A stretch of 64,000 nt of DNA, taken from the NCBI GenBank assembly GCA_964453435.1, contig CAYVQZ010000012.1:17578-81577 (forward strand). Direction: 5' to 3'. Both the position numbers and the translations under genes were made by a program. Below are positions 16,444 through 24,174 of this stretch, in pieces (the stretch's first letter is position 1; each line of letters starts with the position of its first letter). The DNA comes from CAYVQZ01 sp964453435 (GTDB taxonomy: Bacteria; Abyssobacteria; SURF-5). The notes under the pieces were generated by a model. It saw only the letters and a program-made list of their open reading frames with translations. It did no database searches and was not told where the DNA came from.

Positions 16444-18027
16444 ATGAACCTACATCGTCCCAATGCAAATGAGGCTTTGCAGACCAGCAATCGGTCACGA
16501 CACGTTTCTCCCCAATCGGGCATCTGCAGTCGTTGCGTTGATGGTTGCAAAGGTGGATGCGACCTTTTCACATCCACGTTCCGGGGAAGAGAGCTTCTCT
16601 ATCCGGGGCCTTTCGGAGAAGTGACCGCCGGCGCGGATAAAGACTACCCCGTGGACTATTCACACCTGAACATCATGGGATACGCCTTGGGCGCCGACGG
16701 AGTCGAGGCCGACCCGGACCATGCAACATTCCCCGCCGTGAACACGGAGACCGCGTTCGGGACGGAAAACAAGGTGAAAATGAGGGTTCCCGTCTTCACG
16801 GGCGCGCTTGGCAGTACGGACATTGCGAGGAAGAACTGGGAACATTTTGCAGTCGGAGCAGCGATAGCCGGAATCAGCCTTGTCTGCGGCGAGAATGTCT
16901 GCGGCATTGACCCGAAGCTCGAGCTGGACGGAAAGGGCAAAGTCAAGGAGGCTCCCGACATGCGGAGGCGCGTCGAGGCATATCGCCGGTACCATGAGGG
17001 CTACGGCGACATCCTCGTTCAGATGAATGTCGAAGACACTCGCTTCGGTGTCGCCGAGTATGTAATCGACAAGCTGGGGGTTGAGACCATCGAGTTGAAG
17101 TGGGGACAGGGAGCAAAATGTATCGGCGGCGAAATCAAAGTAGACACGATCGAGCGCGCAATCGAGCTGAAGAAGCGAGGATACATAGTCACACCGGATC
17201 CGGAGAATCCCGCAAACCAGGCCGCTTTCAAGGATGGAGCAATTAAACAGTTCGAGAGACACTCTCGTCTTGGATTTGTTGATTATGAGGGATTTCTGGC
17301 AGAGGTGGAACGGCTGAGAAAACTCGGCGCAAAGCGCGTTACCCTGAAGACCGGCGCCTATCCGATGCGAGAGCTCGCCATGGCAATCAAGTGGAGTTCT
17401 GATGCGAAGATCGACTTTCTGACGATTGACGGGGCCCCTGGCGGCACGGGAATGAGCCCCTGGCGAATGATGGCTGAGTGGGGCGTTCCATCGATCTATC
17501 TTCATTCGATGGCCTACGAACTTTGCCAAAAACTGGCCGAGAAGGGCAAGTTCGTTCCCGATATCGCCTTTGCCGGAGGCTTCAGCGCAGAGGACCATGT
17601 TTTCAAAGCCATAGCCCTCGGCGCGCCATACACAAAGGCGGTCTGCATGGGGCGCGCCCTCATGATTCCCGGAATGGTCGGCAAGAATATTGACATCTGG
17701 CTCAAGGGCGGAAATGGCGAACTTCCAAAGTCCGTTTCCAAATATGGCGACTCCAAAGAGGAGATTTTCGTCTGCTATGAGGAGCTCAAGACGAAATACG
17801 GCAAGGAGGTCGATAAACTGCCATTGGGCGCCATCGGCATTTACAGCGCGGTGGAGAAGCTGCGTGTCGGGTTACAGCAATTGATGGCGGGAGCGCGCAA
17901 ATGGCGTGTGTCTCTGATCTCCCGGCGCGACCTCGCCTCGCTGACCGAGGAGTGCGCCAAGGTGACGCGCATACCATACATAATGGACGCATATCGCGAG
18001 GAAGCCCTTGAAATAATGGGCGAATAG
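16444..18027 (+). CDS. FMN-binding glutamate synthase family protein (GltB2-like)
   Basis: 527 residues, a stand-alone synthase domain without the glutamine amidotransferase part. The N-terminus has four clustered cysteines (28, 31, 35, 39), possibly an iron-sulfur or metal site. The FMN barrel follows, with ELKWGQGAKCIGGEIKV, DGAPGGTGMSPWRM and AFAGGFSAEDHVFKAIALGA. Such proteins make glutamate from 2-oxoglutarate with ammonia supplied by a partner, or have an unknown related role. AGGAG lies 9 bases before the ATG. A strong terminator follows, so it is monocistronic, and the divergent NrpR-type regulator points to nitrogen control. Confidence 0.9.
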   Translation: MNLHRPNANEALQTSNRSRHVSPQSGICSRCVDGCKGGCDLFTSTFRGRELLYPGPFGEVTAGADKDYPVDYSHLNIMGYALGADGVEADPDHATFPAVNTETAFGTENKVKMRVPVFTGALGSTDIARKNWEHFAVGAAIAGISLVCGENVCGIDPKLELDGKGKVKEAPDMRRRVEAYRRYHEGYGDILVQMNVEDTRFGVAEYVIDKLGVETIELKWGQGAKCIGGEIKVDTIERAIELKKRGYIVTPDPENPANQAAFKDGAIKQFERHSRLGFVDYEGFLAEVERLRKLGAKRVTLKTGAYPMRELAMAIKWSSDAKIDFLTIDGAPGGTGMSPWRMMAEWGVPSIYLHSMAYELCQKLAEKGKFVPDIAFAGGFSAEDHVFKAIALGAPYTKAVCMGRALMIPGMVGKNIDIWLKGGNGELPKSVSKYGDSKEEIFVCYEELKTKYGKEVDKLPLGAIGIYSAVEKLRVGLQQLMAGARKWRVSLISRRDLASLTEECAKVTRIPYIMDAYREEALEIMGE

Positions 18028-18069
18028 GACGCTATCAAGGAAAGCGCGCCGACGGAAATCGAAGTGGAA

Positions 18070-18104
18070 AAGGGCGGAAGCCAAAAAGGCTTCCGCCCTT
18101 TTTT
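18070..18104 (+). terminator. Rho-independent terminator of the glutamate synthase gene
   Basis: A perfect 13-base stem AAGGGCGGAAGCC / GGCTTCCGCCCTT with an AAAAA loop and a T run. Confidence 0.95.
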
Positions 18105-18160
18105 GGTTACGTGTCGTTGACCGCTTTTGGCAATTCTTCCGGGTTGCGGGTCTGCGGGTC

Positions 18161-18190
18161 TTGACAGATGGGATATCGCGGTGATATAAT
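18161..18190 (+). promoter_or_regulatory. Near-consensus promoter of the tetR gene
   Basis: TTGACA (18161-18166), 18 bases, TATAAT (18185-18190). Two in-frame ATGs, at 18168 and 18189, fall inside the promoter and can be excluded as starts. Confidence 0.8.
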
Positions 18191-18227
18191 GAACACTGTT
18201 CGCAAACATGAACAGGGTTTTTACATC

Positions 18228-18839
18228 ATGGACAACGCGCTAACCAAGCTAAAAAGGGAAGAAAAAGAGAAGCGCAAAGAAATTATTCTTGCGGCGGCGC
18301 AGAAACTCTTTTCCAAGCGTGGCATCTCCGACGTGAACATGCGCGATATCGCAAAGGGCGCCGGTGTGTCCGTCGGGTTTATATACCGGTATTTCTCCGG
18401 CCGAACGGACATCTTCGTGGAGCTGTTCGAGGAGGGCGCAGCGGGAATACTCGAAAAGCTGGATGCCGAAATTTACCTGGATTCTCCACGCCTCCTGCAA
18501 AGGATGGGGCGAACGTATGTCAACCATCTCCATGAAAACATGATGTTTTTTGAAATGATGACGCATTTTATGCTTGAGGGAGACCTTTCTGGCAATGCGT
18601 TGAACCGAGTAAACGGAGTGCTGAGGCGAATCGTTGACAGGGTGGAAACCGTGTTCAAGAACGGGCAGAAGGCGGAGAACTCCCGAATCCTGGCCCACTG
18701 TTTTTTCGCTTCGCTGAACGGTGTGATGATCAGCCTTGTGAAATATCCCGGCCGCAGCCGGGAGGAGGTGCGGAAACGAACGCTGCTTCTTGCTGATACG
18801 ATAAGCAGAAGGTTTGACGAGGAACACAATGTGGCGTAA
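18228..18839 (+). CDS. TetR/AcrR family transcriptional regulator
   Basis: 203 residues from the ATG at 18228, the first in-frame ATG downstream of the promoter's expected start point. The DNA-binding domain reads RKEIILAAAQKLFSKRGISDVNMRDIAKGAGVSVGFIYRYFSGRTDIF. The C-terminal helices resemble those of regulators of fatty-acid genes, but the ligand is unknown. It lies 268 bases before an acyl-CoA dehydrogenase on the same strand, its most likely target. Confidence 0.9.
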   Translation: MDNALTKLKREEKEKRKEIILAAAQKLFSKRGISDVNMRDIAKGAGVSVGFIYRYFSGRTDIFVELFEEGAAGILEKLDAEIYLDSPRLLQRMGRTYVNHLHENMMFFEMMTHFMLEGDLSGNALNRVNGVLRRIVDRVETVFKNGQKAENSRILAHCFFASLNGVMISLVKYPGRSREEVRKRTLLLADTISRRFDEEHNVA

Positions 18840-18854
18840 TCGCAAGCAAATTTC

Positions 18855-18935
18855 GTTTCGGGACAGTCGCGACCCTGCGGCTCTTCCCGCGCGTAAACCC
18901 TGGAGTGTGAGCGTGTCTCAAATTGGGACAACTCC
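18855..18935. repeat. Degenerate GGGACAG-type repeat
   Basis: GGGACAGTCGCGACCC and, later, TTGGGACAACTCC resemble the cores of the element at 11317-11432. The likeness is partial and the boundaries are not clear. Confidence 0.3.
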
Positions 18936-19107
18936 ATGCGCTGGTTTTCGGCAACATGTGAAGCCATGAGATGCTTTCACAGTTTCTATCGCTGCGCGTC
19001 ATATCGCCGCCATTGACATTGTGAAAGAGGCGGGACGGGAATAATGGAAATCCATCGTTTCCGCAGATAGTAGTACAGACCAAGGTGCTGAAAAACAGGA
19101 GGGAATC

Positions 19108-20391
19108 ATGTACGATTTCATGCTTACCGAAGAGGAGATTGCCGTTCGCAATGAGGCGAGGGAATTCGTGAAGAACGAGGTGCCGGCCGATTTGATTAAA
19201 GCGATGGATAAGGATGAAATTAAGTATCCGCGCGACTACGTGAAGAAGCTCGGAGAAAAAAAATTATTGGGTTTGCGATTCCCGAAAAAGTGGGGCGGGC
19301 GCGGACTAAGCTGGACGGGAGAGGTTGCAGTCGAAGAGGAAATCGGTGTTTTAGGGACGGCGCTCGGGTGCGCCTACGTGATGCCGTCAATCGTCGGCGA
19401 AGCCATTAACACTTTCGGAACGAAGGAGCAAAAAGAAAAGTATTTGATTCCTCTGCTGAAAGGCGAAGTCGTGAGCGCCGAGGCGCTTACCGAGCCCAGA
19501 GGGGGCTCGGACTTTTTCGGGGCGACCACAAAGGCAGTGCTGGACGGAGACCACTTTCTTGTAGACGGCCAAAAGCGGTTTGTTGTCGCGGCCTCCGAAG
19601 CCGACTTCTTCCTCGTTTTCTGCCGAACCAACTTTGAAGAAAACGCCGGCCCGCACAACCGTATCAGCGCCCTGCTGATTGACAAAGGTCCCGGCGTAGA
19701 AGCGGAGTATCTCTATGGCCTTATGGGTTGTCGCGGCGGCGGAACGGGGAGGCTTGTATTCAGAGATGTAAAGGTTCCGAAGGAAAATCTTCTCGGCGAA
19801 TTGAATATGGGGGCGCTGGTTTTCCATCAAACAATGGTTCCGGAACGCCTCACATCGGCCGCCGCGAGTCTCGGCGCATTCGCGCCGTTGAATCTTGCCG
19901 TGGATTACAGCACAAAGCGCGTTGCCTTCGGACGCCCGATCCGGAAATTTCAGGCAATCCAATTTATGGTGGCCGACGCCATAACAGACCTCGATGCGGC
20001 GAGGGGTCTTGTCTATCTGGCGGCAAAGGCGGTTGATACCGGCCAGCCGAACGCCCGACGCCTGGTCAGCGAGGCCAAGAAATTCGCCACGGAGATGAAT
20101 TGGGAGATAACGAACAAGGCAATGCAAATCATGGGTGGAATCGGCTACACCGATGTCTATCCGGTCGAGAAGGCTCTCCGTGATTCTCGTCTGTGCATGA
20201 TCTGGACCGGCACAAGTGAAATTATGAAGCTGCTTATTCAGCATGAATACTACAGAGAAGTAATGGACCAAATCTCCGAATACCGGAATTTCGAGAACGA
20301 TGCCATCGGTGGCGATGAAACGGAGAAGTGCTTCAGCGATGAGGATATGTGGCTAATACATGAGCGGACATCCGTAAAGCAAACGAAATAA
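19108..20391 (+). CDS. Acyl-CoA dehydrogenase with a C-terminal extension
   Basis: 427 residues, some 35-40 longer than usual at the C-terminus; the extra stretch is acidic and of unknown role. It has ALTEPRGGSDFFG near residue 125, RVAFGRPIRKFQAIQ near 272, and MGGIGYTDVYPVEK near 350. The YEGTSE motif reads WTGTSEIM, so the common catalytic glutamate is threonine and the base must lie elsewhere, or the reaction is unusual. CAGGAGG precedes the ATG. A ferredoxin and a radical SAM gene follow closely, suggesting that electrons may leave by a ferredoxin-linked route. Confidence 0.92.
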   Translation: MYDFMLTEEEIAVRNEAREFVKNEVPADLIKAMDKDEIKYPRDYVKKLGEKKLLGLRFPKKWGGRGLSWTGEVAVEEEIGVLGTALGCAYVMPSIVGEAINTFGTKEQKEKYLIPLLKGEVVSAEALTEPRGGSDFFGATTKAVLDGDHFLVDGQKRFVVAASEADFFLVFCRTNFEENAGPHNRISALLIDKGPGVEAEYLYGLMGCRGGGTGRLVFRDVKVPKENLLGELNMGALVFHQTMVPERLTSAAASLGAFAPLNLAVDYSTKRVAFGRPIRKFQAIQFMVADAITDLDAARGLVYLAAKAVDTGQPNARRLVSEAKKFATEMNWEITNKAMQIMGGIGYTDVYPVEKALRDSRLCMIWTGTSEIMKLLIQHEYYREVMDQISEYRNFENDAIGGDETEKCFSDEDMWLIHERTSVKQTK

Positions 20392-20413
20392 ACGGGCGAG
20401 ATTCGAGTATCCC

Positions 20414-20590
20414 ATGGCATACAGAATACTGAGGCGCGCGTGTACGGGTTGCGGAAAGTGTATCGATGAATGCCCCATGGATGCAATCAGTATAGACGCG
20501 GAGGGTCACTATTGTATCGACCCCGAGCTTTGCACCGATTGCGGTTCATGCGCCGACATCTGCCCCGAAGGAGCGATAACGGGGGCCTGA
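20414..20590 (+). CDS. Small 8-cysteine (2x[4Fe-4S]) ferredoxin
   Basis: 58 residues, starting MAYRILRRACTGCGKC. Two clostridial-type motifs are complete: CTGCGKCIDECP and CTDCGSCADICP, each binding one [4Fe-4S] cluster. It lies 22 bases behind the acyl-CoA dehydrogenase and 48 before the radical SAM gene, so all three are likely on one transcript. It could take electrons from the dehydrogenase or reduce the radical SAM cluster. Confidence 0.93.
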   Translation: MAYRILRRACTGCGKCIDECPMDAISIDAEGHYCIDPELCTDCGSCADICPEGAITGA

Positions 20591-20638
20591 GGCAGCGAAC
20601 ATATACGCGTCGGGAAAGAGAAGGACCGGGCGGGTCTT

Positions 20639-21550
20639 ATGAAAATCGACGAATTGGGCGACCGCTTTTTCCCCGTGGCGATGGTGAATGTGACCAATCG
20701 CTGCACGCTTCGGTGCGTGCACTGTTTCGTTTACCGCGAAGGAAATCCCAACGAGCGCCCAAGGCATTTGGATGAGGAAATGGACGCTGAAACAATGCTG
20801 CGTACCTTGAGCGTCCTCAGAGACAAACATGAGATTCACACGATGGTGTGGATGGGCGGGGAACCTTTGCTGCGAAAAGATGTGCTGACTCGCGGTGTGC
20901 CATTGTTTCCGGAAAACACCATCGTCACGAACGGCACAATCGACCTTATTGACCTGGGACGCGTCGTCTACGTGGTGTCGCTTGATGGGCCCGAAGAAAA
21001 AAACGATTCTATCCGGGGAAGGGGCAGTTTCAAGCGGGTGCTGCGTACCCTGGAGCGCGTCCCTGGCGATTTTCAACCCACTGTCCAGATTCAATGCGTG
21101 GTCAACAAACAGAATGAGAGCCACCTGGAGGGTTTCCTGGAATCAATGATGAAAACGAAGGCCGAGGGATTGACCTACACTTTCTATATTCCGAGACGGG
21201 CTGATGAGTCTTCCTTGGCGTGGCGCTCGCTTCGAGAGCGCGAGTCGGCGGTCCGCCGGGTAATGGAATTGAAACGGCGATACCCTGCTTTTGTCTGGAA
21301 TTCGCTTGAGAGTCTCGAGCTTATGCTTCCCGAAAACTCGAAGGAAGTAACCGACAATTGTCTTCCGAAGAAATACCTTCTTCCGCTGTACCTCAACGGG
21401 AAAGAATTTGAGGTCCCGTTCTGCTGCGCGGGTAACGACGCCGATTGTGACCTCTGCGGCATGTGGGGAGTGTTTCATTTTGCCGCGAAGGCAAAGGCGG
21501 GAGAAGCCTCGCGGTATTTCCCGCATCCGTTTCCCGGATTCTCCGAATAA
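20639..21550 (+). CDS. Radical SAM protein of unknown function
   Basis: 303 residues. The cluster motif CTLRCVHC starts at about residue 21 and binds the [4Fe-4S] that cleaves S-adenosylmethionine; VWMGGEPLLRKD (about 70-81) is the GGE SAM motif and VVSLDGPEE a later barrel strand. The C-terminal third has six further cysteines (NCLPKKY; FCCAGNDADCDLCGMW), suggesting an auxiliary cluster as in SPASM/Twitch proteins. There is no adjacent precursor peptide. The substrate is unknown. Confidence 0.87.
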   Translation: MKIDELGDRFFPVAMVNVTNRCTLRCVHCFVYREGNPNERPRHLDEEMDAETMLRTLSVLRDKHEIHTMVWMGGEPLLRKDVLTRGVPLFPENTIVTNGTIDLIDLGRVVYVVSLDGPEEKNDSIRGRGSFKRVLRTLERVPGDFQPTVQIQCVVNKQNESHLEGFLESMMKTKAEGLTYTFYIPRRADESSLAWRSLRERESAVRRVMELKRRYPAFVWNSLESLELMLPENSKEVTDNCLPKKYLLPLYLNGKEFEVPFCCAGNDADCDLCGMWGVFHFAAKAKAGEASRYFPHPFPGFSE

Positions 21551-21584
21551 GCACCGCCTCGGCAATCGAAACGCCTGACCTTTC

Positions 21585-21773
21585 AAAGTATTGGGGTGTG
21601 CGACATGATCGTCGCTTGGAACATATCTCTGTAGGGGCACGGCGCGCCGTGCCCCTGCGGAGAATGGCGTCTTCCTTCATCGAATTCTGAAAGCGCACAC
21701 TACCCTCAGAAACGAGGCAGCCACAGGAAAAAGAGAGCTGCGGCGCCATTAATGTCGCACACCCAAAGTATTG
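21585..21773. mobile_element. MITE-like element: 171 bases with 13-base terminal inverted repeats and 9-base target duplication
   Basis: The element (21594-21764) starts GGGTGTGCGACAT and ends with its exact complement ATGTCGCACACCC. Both ends are flanked by the identical 9-base direct repeat AAAGTATTG (21585-21593 and 21765-21773). It encodes no transposase and contains a perfect 24-base palindrome. These are the marks of a non-autonomous transposon inserted about 100 bases upstream of the molybdopterin oxidoreductase. Confidence 0.88.
21633..21656. repeat. Perfect 24-base palindrome within the MITE
   Basis: AGGGGCACGGCG followed by its exact complement CGCCGTGCCCCT. It could form a strong cruciform or RNA hairpin; there is no T run. 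Confidence 0.85.
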
Positions 21774-21868
21774 TCCTGTCTTGCAATCTGACATGGTGGA
21801 GAGTATTATTAATCCCAAAAAAACAACGGACGGGTGACGTCTGTCCCAAGAAGCAGAGGTTAATCGAT

Positions 21869-24109
21869 ATGAGCGACTGGAAAAAGACTACCTGTGTTCT
21901 GTGCGCGGTCAATTGCGGTTTGGAAGTAAAGACCGAGGCAAATCGAATCGTCGATGTCCGCCCCGATAAAGAGTGTCCTCGAAGCCAGGGTTACGCATGT
22001 CGGAAAGGGTTATCGATAGCATATTTTCAGGACCATGCGCAACGACTGAAACACCCCCTGAAAAGGGTGGGAGACGGGTTCGAGGAGATTTCCTGGGAGC
22101 AGGCGACTCGGGAAATTGCAGCAAAGTTGAAAGACCTCGTGAATACGCACGGCTCCCGATGCCTCGCTTATATGGGTGGCGGTGGTCAGGGTTGTCATTT
22201 TGAAGCCGCCTGTGGAGTTCGCCTGTTGAGGGGGCTCAGGTCCAGATACCACTATTCGGCGCTGGCACAGGAGTTGACCGGTTTTTTCTATGTGCAGGGT
22301 GAAGCGTATGGCCGGCAATATCTTCATGTATTTCCGGATATTGAGCGTACGGATATCCTGGTGCTGTGGGGCAGCAACGCATGGCGAAGCCACGGCATGC
22401 ACCGGGCGCGTCCCGAAATCATGCGGCTGGCGAAAGACCCGAACAAGCTGCTTGTGGTTATCGACCCATGCAAGACGGACACGGCCCTTCGAGCGAATAT
22501 CCACCTCGCGCCGCGGCCCGGCACAGACGCGCTGCTTCTAAAAGCGATGATAGCGATGATTCTCGATGCGCGCATCTATGATGAGGAGTACGTGCGCGAA
22601 CATACCACGGGATTCGCCGAAATATTGAACCAGTTCCTTAATTTTGACGTGAGCGCGGCGTTGGCGGTATGCGGGCTTGAGGAAAAAGAAGTAAGACATT
22701 TGACCCACCTGCTCGCCGGCAATGCGTGCAGCTTCCGTTCCGACCTCGGCCTCCTAATGGGACGCACAAGCACGGTAAATTCCTACCTCGAGATGATATT
22801 GATAAACCTGTTGGGTAGTGTCGGCAGAAGGGGCGGAAACGTATTTCTTGGACACCTCGTGCCTCTGGGCAGCCACACACCCGTGGAGGACTCTGAAAAC
22901 TGGCGCACCGTGGAGACCGGTTATCCCGCTATCATGGGGGTTTACCCGCCAAACGTCATGCCGGAGGAGATCATGAGCGATAAGCCCGAGCGGCTTCGGG
23001 CCGTCCTTGTCAGCGGTTCTAACCCGCTCCGGTCATACGCGGATACGTTGGCGTTTGAAAGGGCTTTTAAGAAATTGGATTTGCTGGTCACGGTGGAAGT
23101 TTCAATGACCGAGACTGCGGCTTTGTCGCATTACGTTTTGCCCGCGAAATCAGCCTACGAAAAGTGGGATGGCTCCTTTTTCTCCTGGAAGTATCCGGAA
23201 TATTATTTTCACATGCGAAGACCTGTTTGCGAGGCGCTCGGTGAACCGAAGGAAGAGGCCGAGATTTTCACCGACCTTGCCGATGCTCTGGGCCTCGTTC
23301 CCGACTATCCGTCCGAATTAGAGGCCTATGGCGGAGAAGAGCTATCAGAGTATGGCATGGCCATAATGGATTTCGTCCGCGATCATCCCGCCAGCGCTGG
23401 CGCATTGCCATTTGTGGTCACAAAAACCCTCGGCAAAACACTTGGCTCTGCGGCCCTGTCGCTGTTGTGGGCGATCCTGGCGCGGTATTGTCAGTCGGCA
23501 GGAGCGCAACTCGAACGCGCAGGCCACTCGCTTTCGCCGAACGTGGCGAATGATTTGTTCGAGACCATCCGCACAACACCGGGCGACATTCTTATATCCG
23601 TGCAGGAAATGGAAAACAATCTGCGCGATAATATCAAGACAGACGACGGGAAAGTTCATCTGCACATAGCGGCGCTCGATGATTGGGTGGCCGAGATCAA
23701 CCCTTCGGATGAACGCAGAGCCCTCGAGAACAAGGATTATCCGATGATACTGGTTGCCGGGGAGCGGACGGATTTTAACGCAAACTCGCTCATGCGCAAT
23801 CCGGAATGGACGGGCGGTGTCAGAGCTTGCGCCATGCGGATGCATCGTGCCGATGCCGCGAGACTTGGGCTCGAGAGCGGCATGACGGCGGTGGTGGAAA
23901 CAGAAGCGGCCTCACTCGAGATTGTCGTGGAAGTAAGTGACAGTCCGTACCCCGGGATGGTCATCATACCCCACGGATTCGGGTTGGACTATTGCGGACA
24001 TGCGGACGGAGTAAATGTGAACATGTTGACGCCGGCCGGTCACCGGGACCGCCTGGCGGGAACGCCGCTGCATCGGTATGTGCCGTGCCGCGTGCGAAGA
24101 AAGAGCTGA
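21869..24109 (+). CDS. Molybdopterin (bis-MGD) oxidoreductase, catalytic subunit
   Basis: 746 residues of the DMSO-reductase superfamily. The N-terminal [4Fe-4S] site is C9, C12, C16 and a later Cys in YACRKG. MGD-binding regions follow (DILVLWGSNAWRSHG; LGLLMGRTSTVNSYLEMI; VLVSGSNPLRSYADT), and the C-terminal dinucleotide domain has DYPMILVAGERTDFNANSLMRNPEW. There is no signal peptide, so it is cytosolic. The ATG at 21869 has AGAGG upstream; the earlier ATG at 21752 falls inside the MITE's terminal repeat. No electron-transfer subunit is adjacent apart from the upstream ferredoxin. The substrate is not readable. Confidence 0.9.
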   Translation: MSDWKKTTCVLCAVNCGLEVKTEANRIVDVRPDKECPRSQGYACRKGLSIAYFQDHAQRLKHPLKRVGDGFEEISWEQATREIAAKLKDLVNTHGSRCLAYMGGGGQGCHFEAACGVRLLRGLRSRYHYSALAQELTGFFYVQGEAYGRQYLHVFPDIERTDILVLWGSNAWRSHGMHRARPEIMRLAKDPNKLLVVIDPCKTDTALRANIHLAPRPGTDALLLKAMIAMILDARIYDEEYVREHTTGFAEILNQFLNFDVSAALAVCGLEEKEVRHLTHLLAGNACSFRSDLGLLMGRTSTVNSYLEMILINLLGSVGRRGGNVFLGHLVPLGSHTPVEDSENWRTVETGYPAIMGVYPPNVMPEEIMSDKPERLRAVLVSGSNPLRSYADTLAFERAFKKLDLLVTVEVSMTETAALSHYVLPAKSAYEKWDGSFFSWKYPEYYFHMRRPVCEALGEPKEEAEIFTDLADALGLVPDYPSELEAYGGEELSEYGMAIMDFVRDHPASAGALPFVVTKTLGKTLGSAALSLLWAILARYCQSAGAQLERAGHSLSPNVANDLFETIRTTPGDILISVQEMENNLRDNIKTDDGKVHLHIAALDDWVAEINPSDERRALENKDYPMILVAGERTDFNANSLMRNPEWTGGVRACAMRMHRADAARLGLESGMTAVVETEAASLEIVVEVSDSPYPGMVIIPHGFGLDYCGHADGVNVNMLTPAGHRDRLAGTPLHRYVPCRVRRKS

Positions 24110-24174
24110 ATGGCGGGTTAGTTCGCGATTCGTGTCCGTTTCTTGGATTGACTTCGAACCTGGAGATCCATACT

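Noticed and set aside
16660..17598. 312-codon minus-strand frame
   Set aside because: Antisense to the glutamate synthase, which is firmly identified.
21752..21868. Upstream start for the molybdopterin oxidoreductase
   Set aside because: It begins within the terminal repeat of the MITE and lacks family similarity; ATG 21869 has a ribosome site.
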